The position numbers were made by a program, and so were the translations under genes. Below, piece after piece: positions 1 through 9,238 of a stretch of 25,282 nt of DNA (position 1 is the stretch's first letter; every line of letters begins with the position of its first letter). Under the pieces are notes generated by a model. The model made no database searches and was not told the origin of the DNA. It worked only from the letters and a program-made list of their open reading frames with translations. The DNA is from Iodidimonas nitroreducens (GTDB lineage Bacteria; Pseudomonadota; Alphaproteobacteria; Sphingomonadales; Rhodothalassiaceae). Location of the stretch: assembly GCF_008579165.1 (NCBI RefSeq), contig NZ_BKCN01000026.1. One strand, 5' to 3'.

Positions 1-2
1 CC

Positions 3-224
3 TGCCCCCGATGGGCCCCCGAAGACCCCCGGATCGAGCGGTTTCGCAACGATATGGACCGCGAAGAGCCGCGCCGCGCGCCCCGTCGTTCGCCCCGACC
101 GTCTGTGCCGGAAACGCAAAAGCCCTTGTCGCCCGATAGCGCTGATCCCGATAGATCTGATCCCAATCCCGCCGATCCTGATGCGGCGCTCGAAGATCAG
201 CCCAATTTTGAAAGGGCGCACTGA
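3..224 (+). CDS. C-terminal part of a hydrophilic Pro/Asp-rich protein (partial)
   Basis: An open frame enters from the left edge and ends at TGA 222-224, which overlaps the lysA ATG by one base (TGATG). The translation is rich in Arg, Pro and Asp, with repeated D-P-x segments and the ending NFERAH. It has no membrane segment and no domain that I recognise. In many Alphaproteobacteria a short lipoprotein gene sits just before lysA, and this could be its low-complexity tail, but nothing in the visible part proves that. The one-base overlap argues for translational coupling with lysA. The start lies outside the window. Confidence 0.45.
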   Translation, partial: CPRWAPEDPRIERFRNDMDREEPRRAPRRSPRPSVPETQKPLSPDSADPDRSDPNPADPDAALEDQPNFERAH

Positions 225-1491
225 TGGATCATTTTCAGTATAAAAAGGGCGGTCTTCATGCCGAAGATGTGCCCTTGGCGCGCATCGCGGCCGAGGTGGG
301 CACCCCGGTTTATGTGTATTCCACAGCCACTCTTTGCCGCCATTATCAGATTTTCGACGAGGCCCTTTCAGGGACCGATCATCTCACCTGTTTTGCGGTG
401 AAGGCGAATTCCAATCTTTCGGTTCTGGCCAGTCTGGCGCGCCTTGGCTGTGGTGCCGATGTGGTGAGCGGTGGCGAATTGGCGCGGGCTTTGGCGGCGG
501 GGATTCCGGCCCGGCGGATCGTTTTTCCGGGGTGGGGAAATTGCCGCAGGAAATGGATGCGGCCCTTGATGCGGGCATCCACCAATTCAATGTGGAATCG
601 GAACCCGAGCTTGAAGCCCTGTCGGCGCTGGCCAGTGCCAAGGGGATGAAGGCCCCGGTTTCTTTGCGGATCAATCCCGATATCGATGCGAAAACCCATG
701 CCAAAATTTCCACAGGGCGGGCGGAAAACAAATTCGGCATTGCCTGGAGCCGGGCCCATGAAGCCTATGCCCATGCCCAAAGCCTGCCCGGCATCGCCAT
801 TGTGGGCATTGATGTGCATATCGGATCGCAGCTCACTGAGTTGGGGCCTTTTCGTGCCGCCTTTGATCGGGTGGCCGAATTGGTGGCCAGCCTGCGTGCG
901 GCGGGCCATGGGATCGAGCGGATCGATCTGGGCGGCGGCCTTGGCATTCCCTATCAGCCCGATCAACCCGCCCCGCCCTTGCCCAGTGCCTATGGCGCGA
1001 TGGTGAAAGAGGTGGCATCGGATCTGGGCTGCCAGATTATCACCGAGCCGGGGCGGCTGATCGCGGGTAATGCCGGTGTTTTGCTGACACAGGTCATTTA
1101 TGTGAAAGACGGCGAGGATCGGCGTTTCGTGATTTTGGATGCGGCGATGAATGATCTGCTGCGCCCGGCTATGTATGATGCCTATCATGGGATTGCGCCG
1201 TTGATCGAACCCGGGCCTGATGCCGGGCGGATGACCGCTGATTTTGTTGGCCCGGTCTGTGAAACCGGGGATCGCTTTGCAAAGGATCGCCAAACGACGA
1301 CGCTGGCGGCTGGCGATCTTGTGGTTTTGCGCTCTGCCGGGGCCTATGGCGCGGTGATGGCATCAAGCTATAATACCCGGCCCCTTGTGCCCGAAGTTCT
1401 GGTGCATGGGGCGGATTATGCGATCATCCGGCCCCGGATTGATGTGGCGGCTTTGCTGGCGCAGGATCAACTGGCACCATGGCTTGCCTGA
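224..1491 (+). CDS. lysA: Diaminopimelate decarboxylase (one-base frameshift near 522-526)
   Basis: LysA is the PLP enzyme that decarboxylates meso-diaminopimelate to L-lysine, the last step of lysine synthesis. The first frame (224 to about 525) carries the PLP lysine in FAVKANSN (Lys60). The second frame (about 527-1491) carries HIGSQ, the glycine loop DLGGGLGI, EPGRLI, the CETGD motif and GAYGAVMASSYN. The frames join if the T5 run at 522-526 is read as T6, giving RIVFSGVGK and a 422-residue protein of normal length. All active-site motifs are present, so a sequencing error is more likely than a real pseudogene. The start ATG overlaps the upstream stop. A DUF4175 gene follows after about 130 bp, as is common in Alphaproteobacteria. 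Confidence 0.93.
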
Positions 1492-1554
1492 CGATTGCTT
1501 TCGAGAACCGCTTGAATATCGATTGTTCATGACCGACATTCTATCTGAAATGAT

Positions 1555-1609
1555 AGAAGGCCAACCATAAAGAAGGCCAACCCTATAGAAGGCCAAGCCT
1601 AAAGAAGGA
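1555..1609 (+). repeat. Three and a half tandem copies of a 16-bp unit before the DUF4175 gene
   Basis: Units start at 1555 (AGAAGGCCAACCATAA), 1571 (AGAAGGCCAACCCTAT) and 1587 (AGAAGGCCAAGCCTAA). A partial fourth (AGAAGGA) begins at 1603. Each copy contains a Shine-Dalgarno-like AGAAGG, and the last copy supplies the probable ribosome binding site of the next gene. Confidence 0.8.
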
Positions 1610-1621
1610 ATGCCTCGCCGC

Positions 1622-4029
1622 ATGGCACCATCGGCCCACATGAAACGGACCCGCGAGATCCGGGCGCATTTGCGGCGGCGGATCGCCCTGACCCGTGGCT
1701 GGCTCTTGCTGGAGGGTTTGTGGCGTGGCCTGTGGCCGGCTGTGGCACTTTTGGGGCTTTATGCGGCCCTTGGCCTGTTTGGCTTATGGCAGCATCTGGG
1801 GGGCTGGCTGCATCTGGGGGCTTTTGCCCTGCTTGTGCTGGCCATGCTGGCCCTTGCATGGGGGCCGATCCGCCAGCTTGCCCTGCCCGGTGAACAGGCG
1901 GCGCGCCGTCGGCTGGAAGATGATGGAAAAGTGCGCCATCGCCCGATCGATGCGGTGTTTGATAGCCCGGCGCTGGTCACGGGTGGGGCACTTTTATGGC
2001 AGCGCCATCGCGAAGCCATGGCAAGGGTTGCGATGGGGCTGAAGGTGCGGGGCCCGCGCCTGTCTTTGGTGGCGGCCGATCCGTGGGCCTTGCGCTCGCT
2101 TGTGCTTTTGGCCCTGTTCATCGGCTTTCTTTATGCCGGGTCTGATAGCGGGCGGCGGCTGACGGCGGCTTTTCAGCCGCCCTTATCGGGCGCAGTGGCG
2201 CAGGTGGCGATTGATGCCTGGCTCACCCCGCCCGCCTATACCGGCCAAAGCCCGGTGATGCTGGCTCAGGGTGAACTCTTTCCTGTTGGCGGTCCTCGAA
2301 CCGCACCATCTCAGCCGATCAGCATAGCTGAGGAGGCGGTGCTCACCGTGCGGCTCAATGGCGGGCGGCAAAGCCCGGTCTTGCGGCTGGGGGATGCGGA
2401 AAGCCGCTTTGAGCGCATGGGCGAAACCGATCATCAGATCGAAAAAACGCTGGATGGGGCGGATTTAGAGGCCATCGAGATTATGCAGGCCGGGCGACTG
2501 CGGGCGCGCTGGCCTTTGGCGATCATCGCCGATCAGCCACCCGGCATTGCTTTTGTCAAACCCCCGTCCCAAAGTCGGCGGCAGGCTTTGCGCATCGATT
2601 ATCAGATCACCGATGATTATGGGGTGGCGCAGGCCTTTTTGCGGCTCACCCCGATGGGGGGCGATGAAGCCAGCAGCCTCAAGATCGATCTGCGTGGCGG
2701 GCAAACCGTCGATGGCCCGCAAAAGCTGGTGGCTTATGAGGATCTCACCGCCCATGCCTTTGCCGGGCAATTGGTGACCGGGATTTTGCAGGCCGAAGAT
2801 GCCGCAGGCCAGATCGGGGAGAGCGATCCCCTGATTTTCCGCCTGCCCGAGCGCCAGTTCAGCCATCCCGTGGCCAAAGAATTGGTGGCCATTCGTAAAG
2901 ATATGCTGGCCGCGCCGCCCTTGGCTTTCAAGGAAGCGGATCGGCTTGATCGGCTTTCGCGGGCGGTGGATGCTTTTGAGGGGGATTTCACCGTTTTTTC
3001 GGCTATGCGCAGCGCCTTCTGGCGGCTGGCATCGGATCGCAGCGCGCAGGCCGTGGATGAGATCGCCGCCATCTTGTGGGAAACCGCCTTGCGCCTTGAA
3101 GATGGCCGGATGTCTTTGGCCACCCGCTCCTTGCGCGATGCTTTGGATCAATTTGAACAGGCTTTGGATGGCGATTTATCCAGCCTTGATGAATCAGCCG
3201 ATGCCCTGGAAGCGATGATGCAGCAGTTTCTATCGCAAATGGCCCGGCAGCAGGCTGAAACCGCCCCCATGCGCACGGATGGCCGCCAGCAATCGCAGGT
3301 GATCGGCAGCGATATGCTGCAACAGATGATCCAGCAGATGCGTGATCTGGCCGCTGCCGGAGATCAGGAAGGGGCGCGTAAGATGCTGGAGCAATTGCGC
3401 GATATCATGGAAAATGCGTCGGTCAATCAGATGTCGGCCGAAGATTATGAGCGGATGATGGCCGCCAGCAAAGCCGCCGATACCCTGAAGGGCTTGAGCG
3501 AGGATCAGCGCAATCTGCTTGATGAAACAAGCCGCCAGACCATTCGCAATCGCCTGCGCAGCACCTTGGGCCAGCCGGAACAGGATTTCGGTGATCTGGA
3601 ACAGGCGCAACAGGCGCTTTCAGACCAATTATCCGAAATGCTGAGCATGATGGGGGAACAAGGGCTGGAAGCTCCCAAGGGGCTTGGCCCCGCTGGCCAA
3701 TCCATGGGTGAGGCGCAAGAGGCTTTGGCTCGGCAATCGGGTGCCGAGGCGATCAAGGGGCAGGCGGAAGCCCTGCAAAAGCTGGAAGATGCCGCCGATG
3801 CCATGCAAAAGATGCTGGATCAGGCTTTGGCCCAAATGCCATCGGGCAATGGCTTGATCCTTTGGGGCGGCCCCAGCCGGGCTTTAATACGCGCGGCTTT
3901 GATCTGCCCGATGCCCTTGATGCCCGGCGCGTGGAAGAAATTCTTGAGGAATTGCGCAGGCGAATCAGCGATCCCGATCTGGGGGAAACCGAACGCCAAT
4001 ATCTGCGTCGGCTGTTGCGCCGCTTTTAA
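1622..4029 (+). CDS. DUF4175 / TIGR02302-family membrane protein (frameshift near 3851)
   Basis: This is a large protein of unknown function typical of Alphaproteobacteria. Two hydrophobic helices (about residues 39-57 and 63-80) and a third (about 157-173) precede a long extracytoplasmic region. The C-terminal third is a Gln/Met/Ala-rich helical segment with many MMQQ/QQM stretches. The distal frame fails at GGC-TTG (3851-3853). Adding one G restores GLDPLGRPQPGFNTRGFDLPD and a highly charged end with stop at 4027-4029, about 802 residues. Read without correction, translation runs to 4048 with an implausible Cys/Trp-containing tail. The ATG at 1622 is preferred over 1610 because AGAAGGA ends at 1609, directly against 1610; the choice is uncertain. 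It is followed by the convergent hbd gene. Confidence 0.82.
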
Positions 4030-4066
4030 CCGCGTTTTTCCGGCCTAAGACTTAAAAATTGCGGGC

Positions 4067-4936
4067 TCAGCGTGTGGGGGTTGGCTCTTCGGTGCTATAA
4101 TCATAAAAGCCACGTCCAACCTTGCGGCCGATCCAACCGGCTTCCACATATTTCACCAGAAGCGGGCAGGGGCGATATTTGGTATCGGCCAGCCCTTCAT
4201 ACAGCACCTGCATGATCGACAGGCAGGTATCAAGCCCGATGAAATCGGCCAGTTGCAATGGCCCCATGGGGTGATTGGCCCCCAGCCGCATGGCTTTATC
4301 GATGGCTTCCACCGATCCCACCCCTTCATAAAGGGTATAGATGGCTTCATTGATCATCGGCAGCAGAATGCGATTGACGATGAAGGCGGGGAAATCTTCG
4401 GCGATGGCAACATCCTTGCCCAGATCAGAGACGAATTCCCGCGCGATCTTGTAGGTTTCTTCGGATGTGGCAATGCCCCTGATCACTTCCACCAGCTTCA
4501 TGATCGGCACCGGATTCATGAAATGCATGCCGATGAATTTTTCCGGTCGGTCGGTGGAAGATGCCAGACGGGTGATGGAAATGGATGAGGTATTGGTGGC
4601 CAGCAGGGCTTCGGGTTTCAGCGTTTCGCACAGTTCCTTGAAGATGGCGACTTTGATATTTTCTTTTTCCGATGCCGCTTCAATCACCAGATCGGCATCT
4701 TTCATATGGGCAAGATTATCGGTGATGCTGATGCGGGCAATGGCTTTGTCCATCTCATCCTGGGTGATCAATTCACGATTGACCTGTCGTTCCAGATTAT
4801 GACGAATGATGCCCAGCGCCTGTTCGGCGCGTTCTTTGGCAATATCGGACAGCACCACTTCATGACCGCCAAGCGCAACCACATGGGCAATACCATTTCC
4901 CATCTGACCCGCGCCAACGACACCCACTATACGCAT
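4067..4936 (-). CDS. hbd: 3-hydroxybutyryl-CoA dehydrogenase
   Basis: This NAD(P)-dependent enzyme interconverts acetoacetyl-CoA and (S)-3-hydroxybutyryl-CoA in the cytoplasm. The N-terminal Rossmann motif GAGQMGNG, the conserved region around GMHFMNPVP (catalytic His) and FIVNRILLPMINEA in the helical C-terminal domain are all visible. The length of about 289 residues is normal. I chose the ATG at 4936 because MRIVGVVGAGQMG matches family N-termini. The ATG at 4948 in the same frame abuts the AAAGGA ribosome site, so it is less likely. The gene follows etfA in the same direction but is separated from it by a strong terminator. It may link PHB or butyrate metabolism to the crotonyl-CoA that feeds Ccr. 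Confidence 0.93.
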   Translation of the reverse strand: MRIVGVVGAGQMGNGIAHVVALGGHEVVLSDIAKERAEQALGIIRHNLERQVNRELITQDEMDKAIARISITDNLAHMKDADLVIEAASEKENIKVAIFKELCETLKPEALLATNTSSISITRLASSTDRPEKFIGMHFMNPVPIMKLVEVIRGIATSEETYKIAREFVSDLGKDVAIAEDFPAFIVNRILLPMINEAIYTLYEGVGSVEAIDKAMRLGANHPMGPLQLADFIGLDTCLSIMQVLYEGLADTKYRPCPLLVKYVEAGWIGRKVGRGFYDYSTEEPTPTR

Positions 4937-5035
4937 TCTGACATCCATTCCTTTGAAACGATGGGCTTCATAAGTCCTGCCCGATCCTGAACCGTTCGGG
5001 CTATGAAAACACCTGTTTCCGGTTCTTTCAAGACA

Positions 5036-5066
5036 AACGCCCCGATAACAAGGTCACCGGGGCGTT
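5036..5066 (-). terminator. Intrinsic terminator after etfA
   Basis: The arms AACGCCCCG (5036-5044) and CGGGGCGTT (5058-5066) pair perfectly over 9 bp with a 13-nt loop. On the minus strand the stem is followed by TTTGTCTT. It lies just past the corrected etfA stop at 5085. The uncorrected etfA frame would end inside it, which supports the frameshift correction. Confidence 0.8.
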
Positions 5067-5084
5067 ATGACTGATTTTTCAGAT

Positions 5085-6013
5085 TCAAGACAGTTCTTTT
5101 TCAAGTTCGGGAAGGGCCGTGAACAGATCGGCGACCAGCCATAATCGGCCACCTGAAAGATCGGCGCTTCCTCGTCTTTGTTGATGGCGACGATGATCTT
5201 GCTGTCTTTCATCCCTGCCAGATGCTGGATGGCTCCGGAAATGCCCACCGCGATATAAAGCTCAGGCGCGACGATCTTGCCGGTTTGGCCCACCTGATAA
5301 TCATTGGGCACATAGCCCGCATCCACGGCGGCGCGGCTGGCCCCGATGGCGGCCCCCAGCTTGTCGGCCACCTTTTCAACAAGGGTGAAATTCTCACCCG
5401 AGCCCATGCCCCGGCCCCCGGAAATGATGATATCGGCGCTGGTCAGTTCCGGCCGATCGGATTTCGAGAGTTCCTGGCTCACAAAAGAAGACAGGCCCGG
5501 ATCGGCGGCGGCATCAAGGGTGACGATTTCTGCCGAACCGCCGCTGGCCTCGGCCTTTTCAAAGGCCGTGCTGCGCACCGTGATCACCAGACGCTGATCC
5601 GTTGTTTCCACCGTGGCGATGGCATTGCCCGCATAGATCGGACGCTTGAAGCTGTTTTTGCTTAAAACTTCGACGATTTCGGAAATCTGCGCCACATCAA
5701 GGGCAGCGGCCACCCGGGGCATGACATTCTTGCCCGCCGTGGTGGCAGGCGCGATCAGCACATCATAATCATCGGCCACTGCCAAAATCACCGCCGACAG
5801 GGATTCCGCCGTGGGATGCTCCAGATGTGCGGCATCGATGTGCAAAACCTTGCTCACGCCATCCACAGCGGCGGCGGCTTTCGCCACATCGCCCGCGCCG
5901 TGGCCTGCCACCAGCACATGCACATCCGAAAGGGCCTTGGCGGCGGTGATGGCCGAACGGGTGGCATCATTGAGCGCCGCATTATCATGTTCGGCAAGAA
6001 CCAGAGCTGTCAT
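5085..6013 (-). CDS. etfA: Electron transfer flavoprotein alpha subunit (frameshift near 5137-5140)
   Basis: EtfA is the FAD-binding subunit of the ETF dimer, which carries electrons from acyl-CoA dehydrogenases to ETF:ubiquinone oxidoreductase. The C-terminal FAD domain shows SGGRGMGS, GASRAAVDAGYVPNDYQVGQTG, PELYIAVGISGAIQHLAGM and INKDEEAPIFQVADYG. After ADYG the frame is lost. Adding one base in the GCC/GGC run at 5137-5140 gives the usual ending LVADLFTALPELEKELS with stop at 5085, for 309 residues. The ATG overlaps the etfB stop by four bases (ATGA), so the two are translationally coupled. A natural electron donor in this neighbourhood is the Mcd dehydrogenase encoded further right. Confidence 0.93.
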
Positions 6014-6759
6014 TTGATCACTCCTTTTTCCCGCAATTTGCCCACCAGTTCGGCAACGCTTTCAACCTTCACACCGGCTTGGCGTTTGGGCGGTTCTTCA
6101 ACCTTGGTGATGCTGATGCGCGGGGTCATATCGCAGCTGAAATCATCGGGGGTTTTGGCATCGATGGGCTTGCGCTTTGCCTTCATGATATTGGGCAGAG
6201 AGGCATAGCGTGGCTCATTGAGGCGCAGATCGGTGGTGATGATCGCGGGCAAATTGAGCCTGATGGTTTCAAGCCCCCCATCCACTTCGCGGGTCACATC
6301 CACATGTTCGCCATCGATCACGACTTTCGAGGCAAAGGTGCCCTGCGCCCAGCACAGAAGCTGCGCCAGCATCTGCCCGGTTTGATTGGCATCATCATCA
6401 ATCGCCTGCTTGCCCAGAATGACCAGCCCGGGCGCTTCGGCATCGATGATGGCTTTGAGGCATTTGGCCACCGCCAGCGGCTCGGTGGGGCCATCATGCT
6501 CGATATGAATGCCGCGATCAGCACCCATGGCCAAGCCCGTGCGGATCGTTTCCTGCGCCTGTTTGGGGCCGATGGAGACAATGACGATCTCTTCGGCTTT
6601 GCCCGCCTCTTTGAGGCGAATGGCTTCTTCCACGGCGATTTCATCGAATGGGTTCATCGACATTTTGACATTGGCGAGTTCGACACCCGACTGATCGGAT
6701 TTCACCCGCACCTTGACATTATAATCAACCACCCGCTTGACAGGGACCAGCACCTTCAT
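6010..6759 (-). CDS. etfB: Electron transfer flavoprotein beta subunit
   Basis: EtfB is the AMP-binding partner of EtfA. The N-terminus MKVLVPVKRVVDYNVKVRV, then NPFDEIAVEEAIRLKE, GPKQAQETIRTGLAMGADR, LGKQAIDDDANQTGQM and RYASLPNIMKAKRKPI are typical. The length of 249 residues is normal. AAAGGAG lies about 12 bases upstream of the ATG. The gene overlaps etfA by four bases and starts a transcription unit after a 195-bp gap from the adenosyltransferase gene. That gap contains a TGCATTGCA motif, shared with ecm and (one change) ccr, about 110 bp upstream of the start. Confidence 0.96.
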   Translation of the reverse strand: MKVLVPVKRVVDYNVKVRVKSDQSGVELANVKMSMNPFDEIAVEEAIRLKEAGKAEEIVIVSIGPKQAQETIRTGLAMGADRGIHIEHDGPTEPLAVAKCLKAIIDAEAPGLVILGKQAIDDDANQTGQMLAQLLCWAQGTFASKVVIDGEHVDVTREVDGGLETIRLNLPAIITTDLRLNEPRYASLPNIMKAKRKPIDAKTPDDFSCDMTPRISITKVEEPPKRQAGVKVESVAELVGKLREKGVIK

Positions 6760-6865
6760 GATCGATCAAAGCTCCTTTATTTGGCCGCATCCAAAGGAAG
6801 AAAGCGGCCCGGTATCATTCACGCGATCGCGCTTCATATCAACTTTAAAAGCGGCGCACCCAAAA

Positions 6866-6881
6866 TTGTGATGCAATGCAA
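6866..6881. promoter_or_regulatory. Putative operator upstream of etfB (TTGTGATGCAATGCAA)
   Basis: The core TGCAATGCA (6872-6880) is the reverse complement of the TGCATTGCA core in the perfect palindrome upstream of ecm and differs by one base from the site upstream of ccr. It lies about 107 bp before the etfB start. No regulator gene is visible in the window. Confidence 0.4.
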
Positions 6882-6954
6882 AAAGATGATCCGGCTTTCC
6901 CCGAGACATAGGTGAAGGCCTGGTTCAAGTCAACGCGCCCACGGATGCGTGCGC

Positions 6955-7530
6955 CTAGCCCTTTTGCCGCGTGGCGCCGGGTTTCCACAAAACATCCTGA
7001 GCGCCATTTTCGTTGGCAATCCGCGATAAAACAAACAAATGATCGCTCAGCCGATTGGCATATTTGCGCGCTGCGGCATTGATTTCGGTATCCTGCCCCG
7101 CCAAAACCATGAGGCGTTCGGCGCGGCGCACAATGGTGCGGGCCAGATGCAGATGGGCCGCTACCGGGCTGCCACCGGGCAGGATAAAGCTTGAGAGGGG
7201 CGAAAGCCGCTCGTTCATGGCGTCGATTTCCCGCTCCAGACGGGTCACCTGATCATCGGTGATGCGCAAAGCCCCGGCTTCATGGGCGTCTTCAAGGGGT
7301 GGGGTGGCCAGATCGGCCCCCAGATCAAACAACTCGTTCTGGATCCGGGCGAGCATCTCATCGATGATCCCCGAACTGTGCAGCCGCACGATCCCGAGCA
7401 CGGCATTGGCCTCGTCGATACTGCCAAAAGCCTCGATCCGGGGGGCATATTTGGGCACCCGTGAGCCATCCACCAGCGAAGTTTCCCCCTGATCGCCGCC
7501 GCGTGTGTAGATTTTCGTCAGCTTGACCAT
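6955..7530 (-). CDS. pduO: PduO-type ATP:cob(I)alamin adenosyltransferase
   Basis: The enzyme transfers adenosyl from ATP to cob(I)alamin to form coenzyme B12. Family signatures are visible: TRGGDQGETSLVDGSRVPK near the N-terminus, SFILPGGS, RTIVRRAER and KYANRLSDHLFVLSRIANE. The length of 191 residues is normal. GAAGG precedes the ATG by about five bases. It lies 7 bp downstream of the twin-transmembrane gene, so the two are probably one operon. The AdoCbl it makes is the cofactor of ethylmalonyl-CoA mutase (Ecm) encoded 6 kb away, and of the methylmalonyl-CoA mutase step that normally follows the EMC pathway. Confidence 0.95.
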   Translation of the reverse strand: MVKLTKIYTRGGDQGETSLVDGSRVPKYAPRIEAFGSIDEANAVLGIVRLHSSGIIDEMLARIQNELFDLGADLATPPLEDAHEAGALRITDDQVTRLEREIDAMNERLSPLSSFILPGGSPVAAHLHLARTIVRRAERLMVLAGQDTEINAAARKYANRLSDHLFVLSRIANENGAQDVLWKPGATRQKG

Positions 7531-7537
7531 AAAGCCT

Positions 7538-7735
7538 TCACCCTGCTGCCATGAAAAACAAAAGACCCATCAAGATCACCGCAATGAACTGGAACAAGAC
7601 CCGATATTGCATCAGCTTGTTGGAGCGCTGCTGGCTGGCCTTGCCCTGCCGCGCCATATTCAAAACCCCCAAAAGAACCGCCCCAAGGGCAGCGATCATG
7701 AAGATCGGAATCAAAATGAGAAAAATGGAAGACAT
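7538..7735 (-). CDS. Twin transmembrane helix small protein (HIG1-like)
   Basis: This is a 65-residue protein with two hydrophobic helices (about residues 4-26 and 46-63) joined by a basic, Gln-rich loop containing ARQGKASQQRSNKLMQYRV. That layout fits the alphaproteobacterial twin-transmembrane/HIG1-type family. The role is not established; related HIG1 proteins associate with respiratory complexes. The ATG at 7735 is chosen because AGGAG lies five bases upstream and the protein then begins directly with the first helix. A longer frame to 7849 has no such support. It leads the pduO operon and is divergent from the nuclease gene. Confidence 0.82.
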   Translation of the reverse strand: MSSIFLILIPIFMIAALGAVLLGVLNMARQGKASQQRSNKLMQYRVLFQFIAVILMGLLFFMAAG

Positions 7736-7836
7736 CGTGCTCCTGACTGGTGATCTGACGCTAAAGGGCCCCATCTGGCCATGCCACCGGGCCGCTTTTT
7801 CTATCCGTTTATACAGCATCCTTATCGCATTGGATT

Positions 7837-7864
7837 TTGCTGCCGTCATCCTCTCTCATATGAT
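7837..7864 (+). promoter_or_regulatory. Possible sigma-70 promoter of the nuclease gene
   Basis: TTGCTG (7837-7842) and TATGAT (7859-7864) are separated by 16 bases and lie about 45 bp before the nuclease ATG. The -35 box is only a partial match, so this is a tentative call. Confidence 0.3.
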
Positions 7865-7910
7865 AAGCCTTGGCGATGAGCACAATGACGCAGGCAAAAG
7901 GAGCAGGAGC

Positions 7911-8711
7911 ATGAACAAAATGGCGCGCCGGATGATAGCGCTTTTAGGGGTATCGTGGCTTGGCCTGTCGCTTATCGCGGCTCCGGCTTTTGCCTGGGGT
8001 AAAACCGGCCATCGGGTGACCGGGGCGATTGCCGAACGCTATTTATCGCAAGAAGCACGTGCCGCTATCAGCGCCCTCATTGGCACGGAAAGCCTCGCTC
8101 AGGCCTCAACCTGGCCTGATGAAATGCGCTCTGATCCCGATCCCTTCTGGCAGGATGTCGCGGGCCCCTTTCATTATGTTACGGTTCCGAAAGGAACATC
8201 ATATCACCTAAAAAATGCCCCAGAATCAGGAGATTCGTTCACCGCCCTTGCGCAATTTTCTAAGGACCTCACCGATCCTCAATCCCCCCTTGCGATCAAG
8301 CAGCGTGCCTTGCGTTTCATCGTCCATATCATTGGCGATCTGCATCAGCCTTTGCATGTGGGGAATGGAACCGATCGAGGCGGCAATGATGTGAAGCTCA
8401 GCTGGTTTCGGGACGAGAGCAATCTCCATCGGGTGTGGGATAGCGAGATGATCGATGGCGAGTTATTATCCTATAGCGAATGGACGGCGTGGCTGACGGC
8501 ACCCCTGAGCGATGCGGATGTGGCGGCGCTGATGATCAGCGATCCCAAAATCTGGATTGCGGAAAGTGCGGCAATCCGGCCGGGCCTTTATCCGGATAAG
8601 TCAGAACTTTCCTATGATTATCTCTATCAGAACATGCCCATTGTAAAAGATCAGCTGACCAAAGGCGGGCTAAGGATCGCTGCCTATCTCAATCAGCTTC
8701 TGGCGCAATAA
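7911..8711 (+). CDS. Secreted S1/P1-type nuclease
   Basis: This is a zinc-dependent nuclease of the S1/P1 family, which cleaves single-stranded nucleic acids. The 266-residue precursor has an N-terminal signal peptide ending APAFA before Trp29. After cleavage Trp becomes residue 1 and His residue 6 (WGKTGH), which are zinc ligands in this family. STWPDE, GPFHYV, HIIGDLHQPLH and GGNDVKLSWF..NLHRVWD follow in the expected order. The start is fixed by AAAGGAGCAGGAGC just upstream; the open frame extends back to 7551, but that part is in the divergent gene. It is probably exported to the periplasm or medium for nutrient scavenging. It ends 41 bp from the convergent GNAT gene. Confidence 0.93.
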   Translation: MNKMARRMIALLGVSWLGLSLIAAPAFAWGKTGHRVTGAIAERYLSQEARAAISALIGTESLAQASTWPDEMRSDPDPFWQDVAGPFHYVTVPKGTSYHLKNAPESGDSFTALAQFSKDLTDPQSPLAIKQRALRFIVHIIGDLHQPLHVGNGTDRGGNDVKLSWFRDESNLHRVWDSEMIDGELLSYSEWTAWLTAPLSDADVAALMISDPKIWIAESAAIRPGLYPDKSELSYDYLYQNMPIVKDQLTKGGLRIAAYLNQLLAQ

Positions 8712-8752
8712 AAGCTCTCAGAACGGTTTGATGAGGCTGCGCTTGGGTGCGA

Positions 8753-9238
8753 TCATGGCGCGCGGGCAAATACATGAGAGACGGTGCGAAAACCTGACGC
8801 CTTAAAAAAGCCGTGGGCTGCGCTGTTGTGCAGGCCGCTTTCAAGAAAAAGCCAATGCCCGTGGCTTTTGGCCATGATCTCATCCAGCAAGGCCCGGCCG
8901 ATGCCCGCGCCGCGCGCATCCGCGCGCACCACCATATCTTCCAGAACGGTGTAAATCGGGCCGCCCTCGTCATGCCAGGTTAAAACGGCCGCCGCCATCA
9001 GATCCTTCTTTTGATCATAGGCCGCGCATAAAAAAGGCCGTTCGGGCTGATTGGGGGATGCTTCATAAAGCTTATGGAGCCAGGCCCGGGTTTTTTCCGG
9101 GGTATCGCTGGCCCATTGGCAGCCATCGGGGCTCAGCCCGGCCATGATTTCGCCATGCGAGATATAGGCTTTGTCGGCCATCATGGTTTTGGCCAGAAAA
9201 TCGGCGATGCTGTCGATATCCTGGGGTTGATGCTGCAT
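8753..9238 (-). CDS. GNAT-family N-acetyltransferase
   Basis: This 161-residue protein has the acetyl-CoA binding motif VVRADARGAGIGRALLDEIM in its second half (R-G-A-G-I-G loop). A typical distal part follows, LHNSAAHGFFKASGF, where GNAT proteins place the conserved Phe/Tyr near the end. The substrate is unknown. The start ATG at 9238 lies inside the end of the upstream gene with a 58-bp overlap and has no clear ribosome site, so the true start or the upstream stop may differ. It is convergent with the nuclease gene. Confidence 0.85.
   Translation of the reverse strand: MQHQPQDIDSIADFLAKTMMADKAYISHGEIMAGLSPDGCQWASDTPEKTRAWLHKLYEASPNQPERPFLCAAYDQKKDLMAAAVLTWHDEGGPIYTVLEDMVVRADARGAGIGRALLDEIMAKSHGHWLFLESGLHNSAAHGFFKASGFRTVSHVFARAP

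Noticed and set aside
379..1293. Long antisense frame of 304 codons across lysA
   Set aside because: It is a shadow of the GC-rich lysA gene with no ribosome site and low-complexity composition, and lysA motifs are clear on the other strand.
2465..3151. Antisense frame of 228 codons inside the DUF4175 gene
   Set aside because: It is fully contained in a conserved gene on the plus strand and has no recognisable domain.
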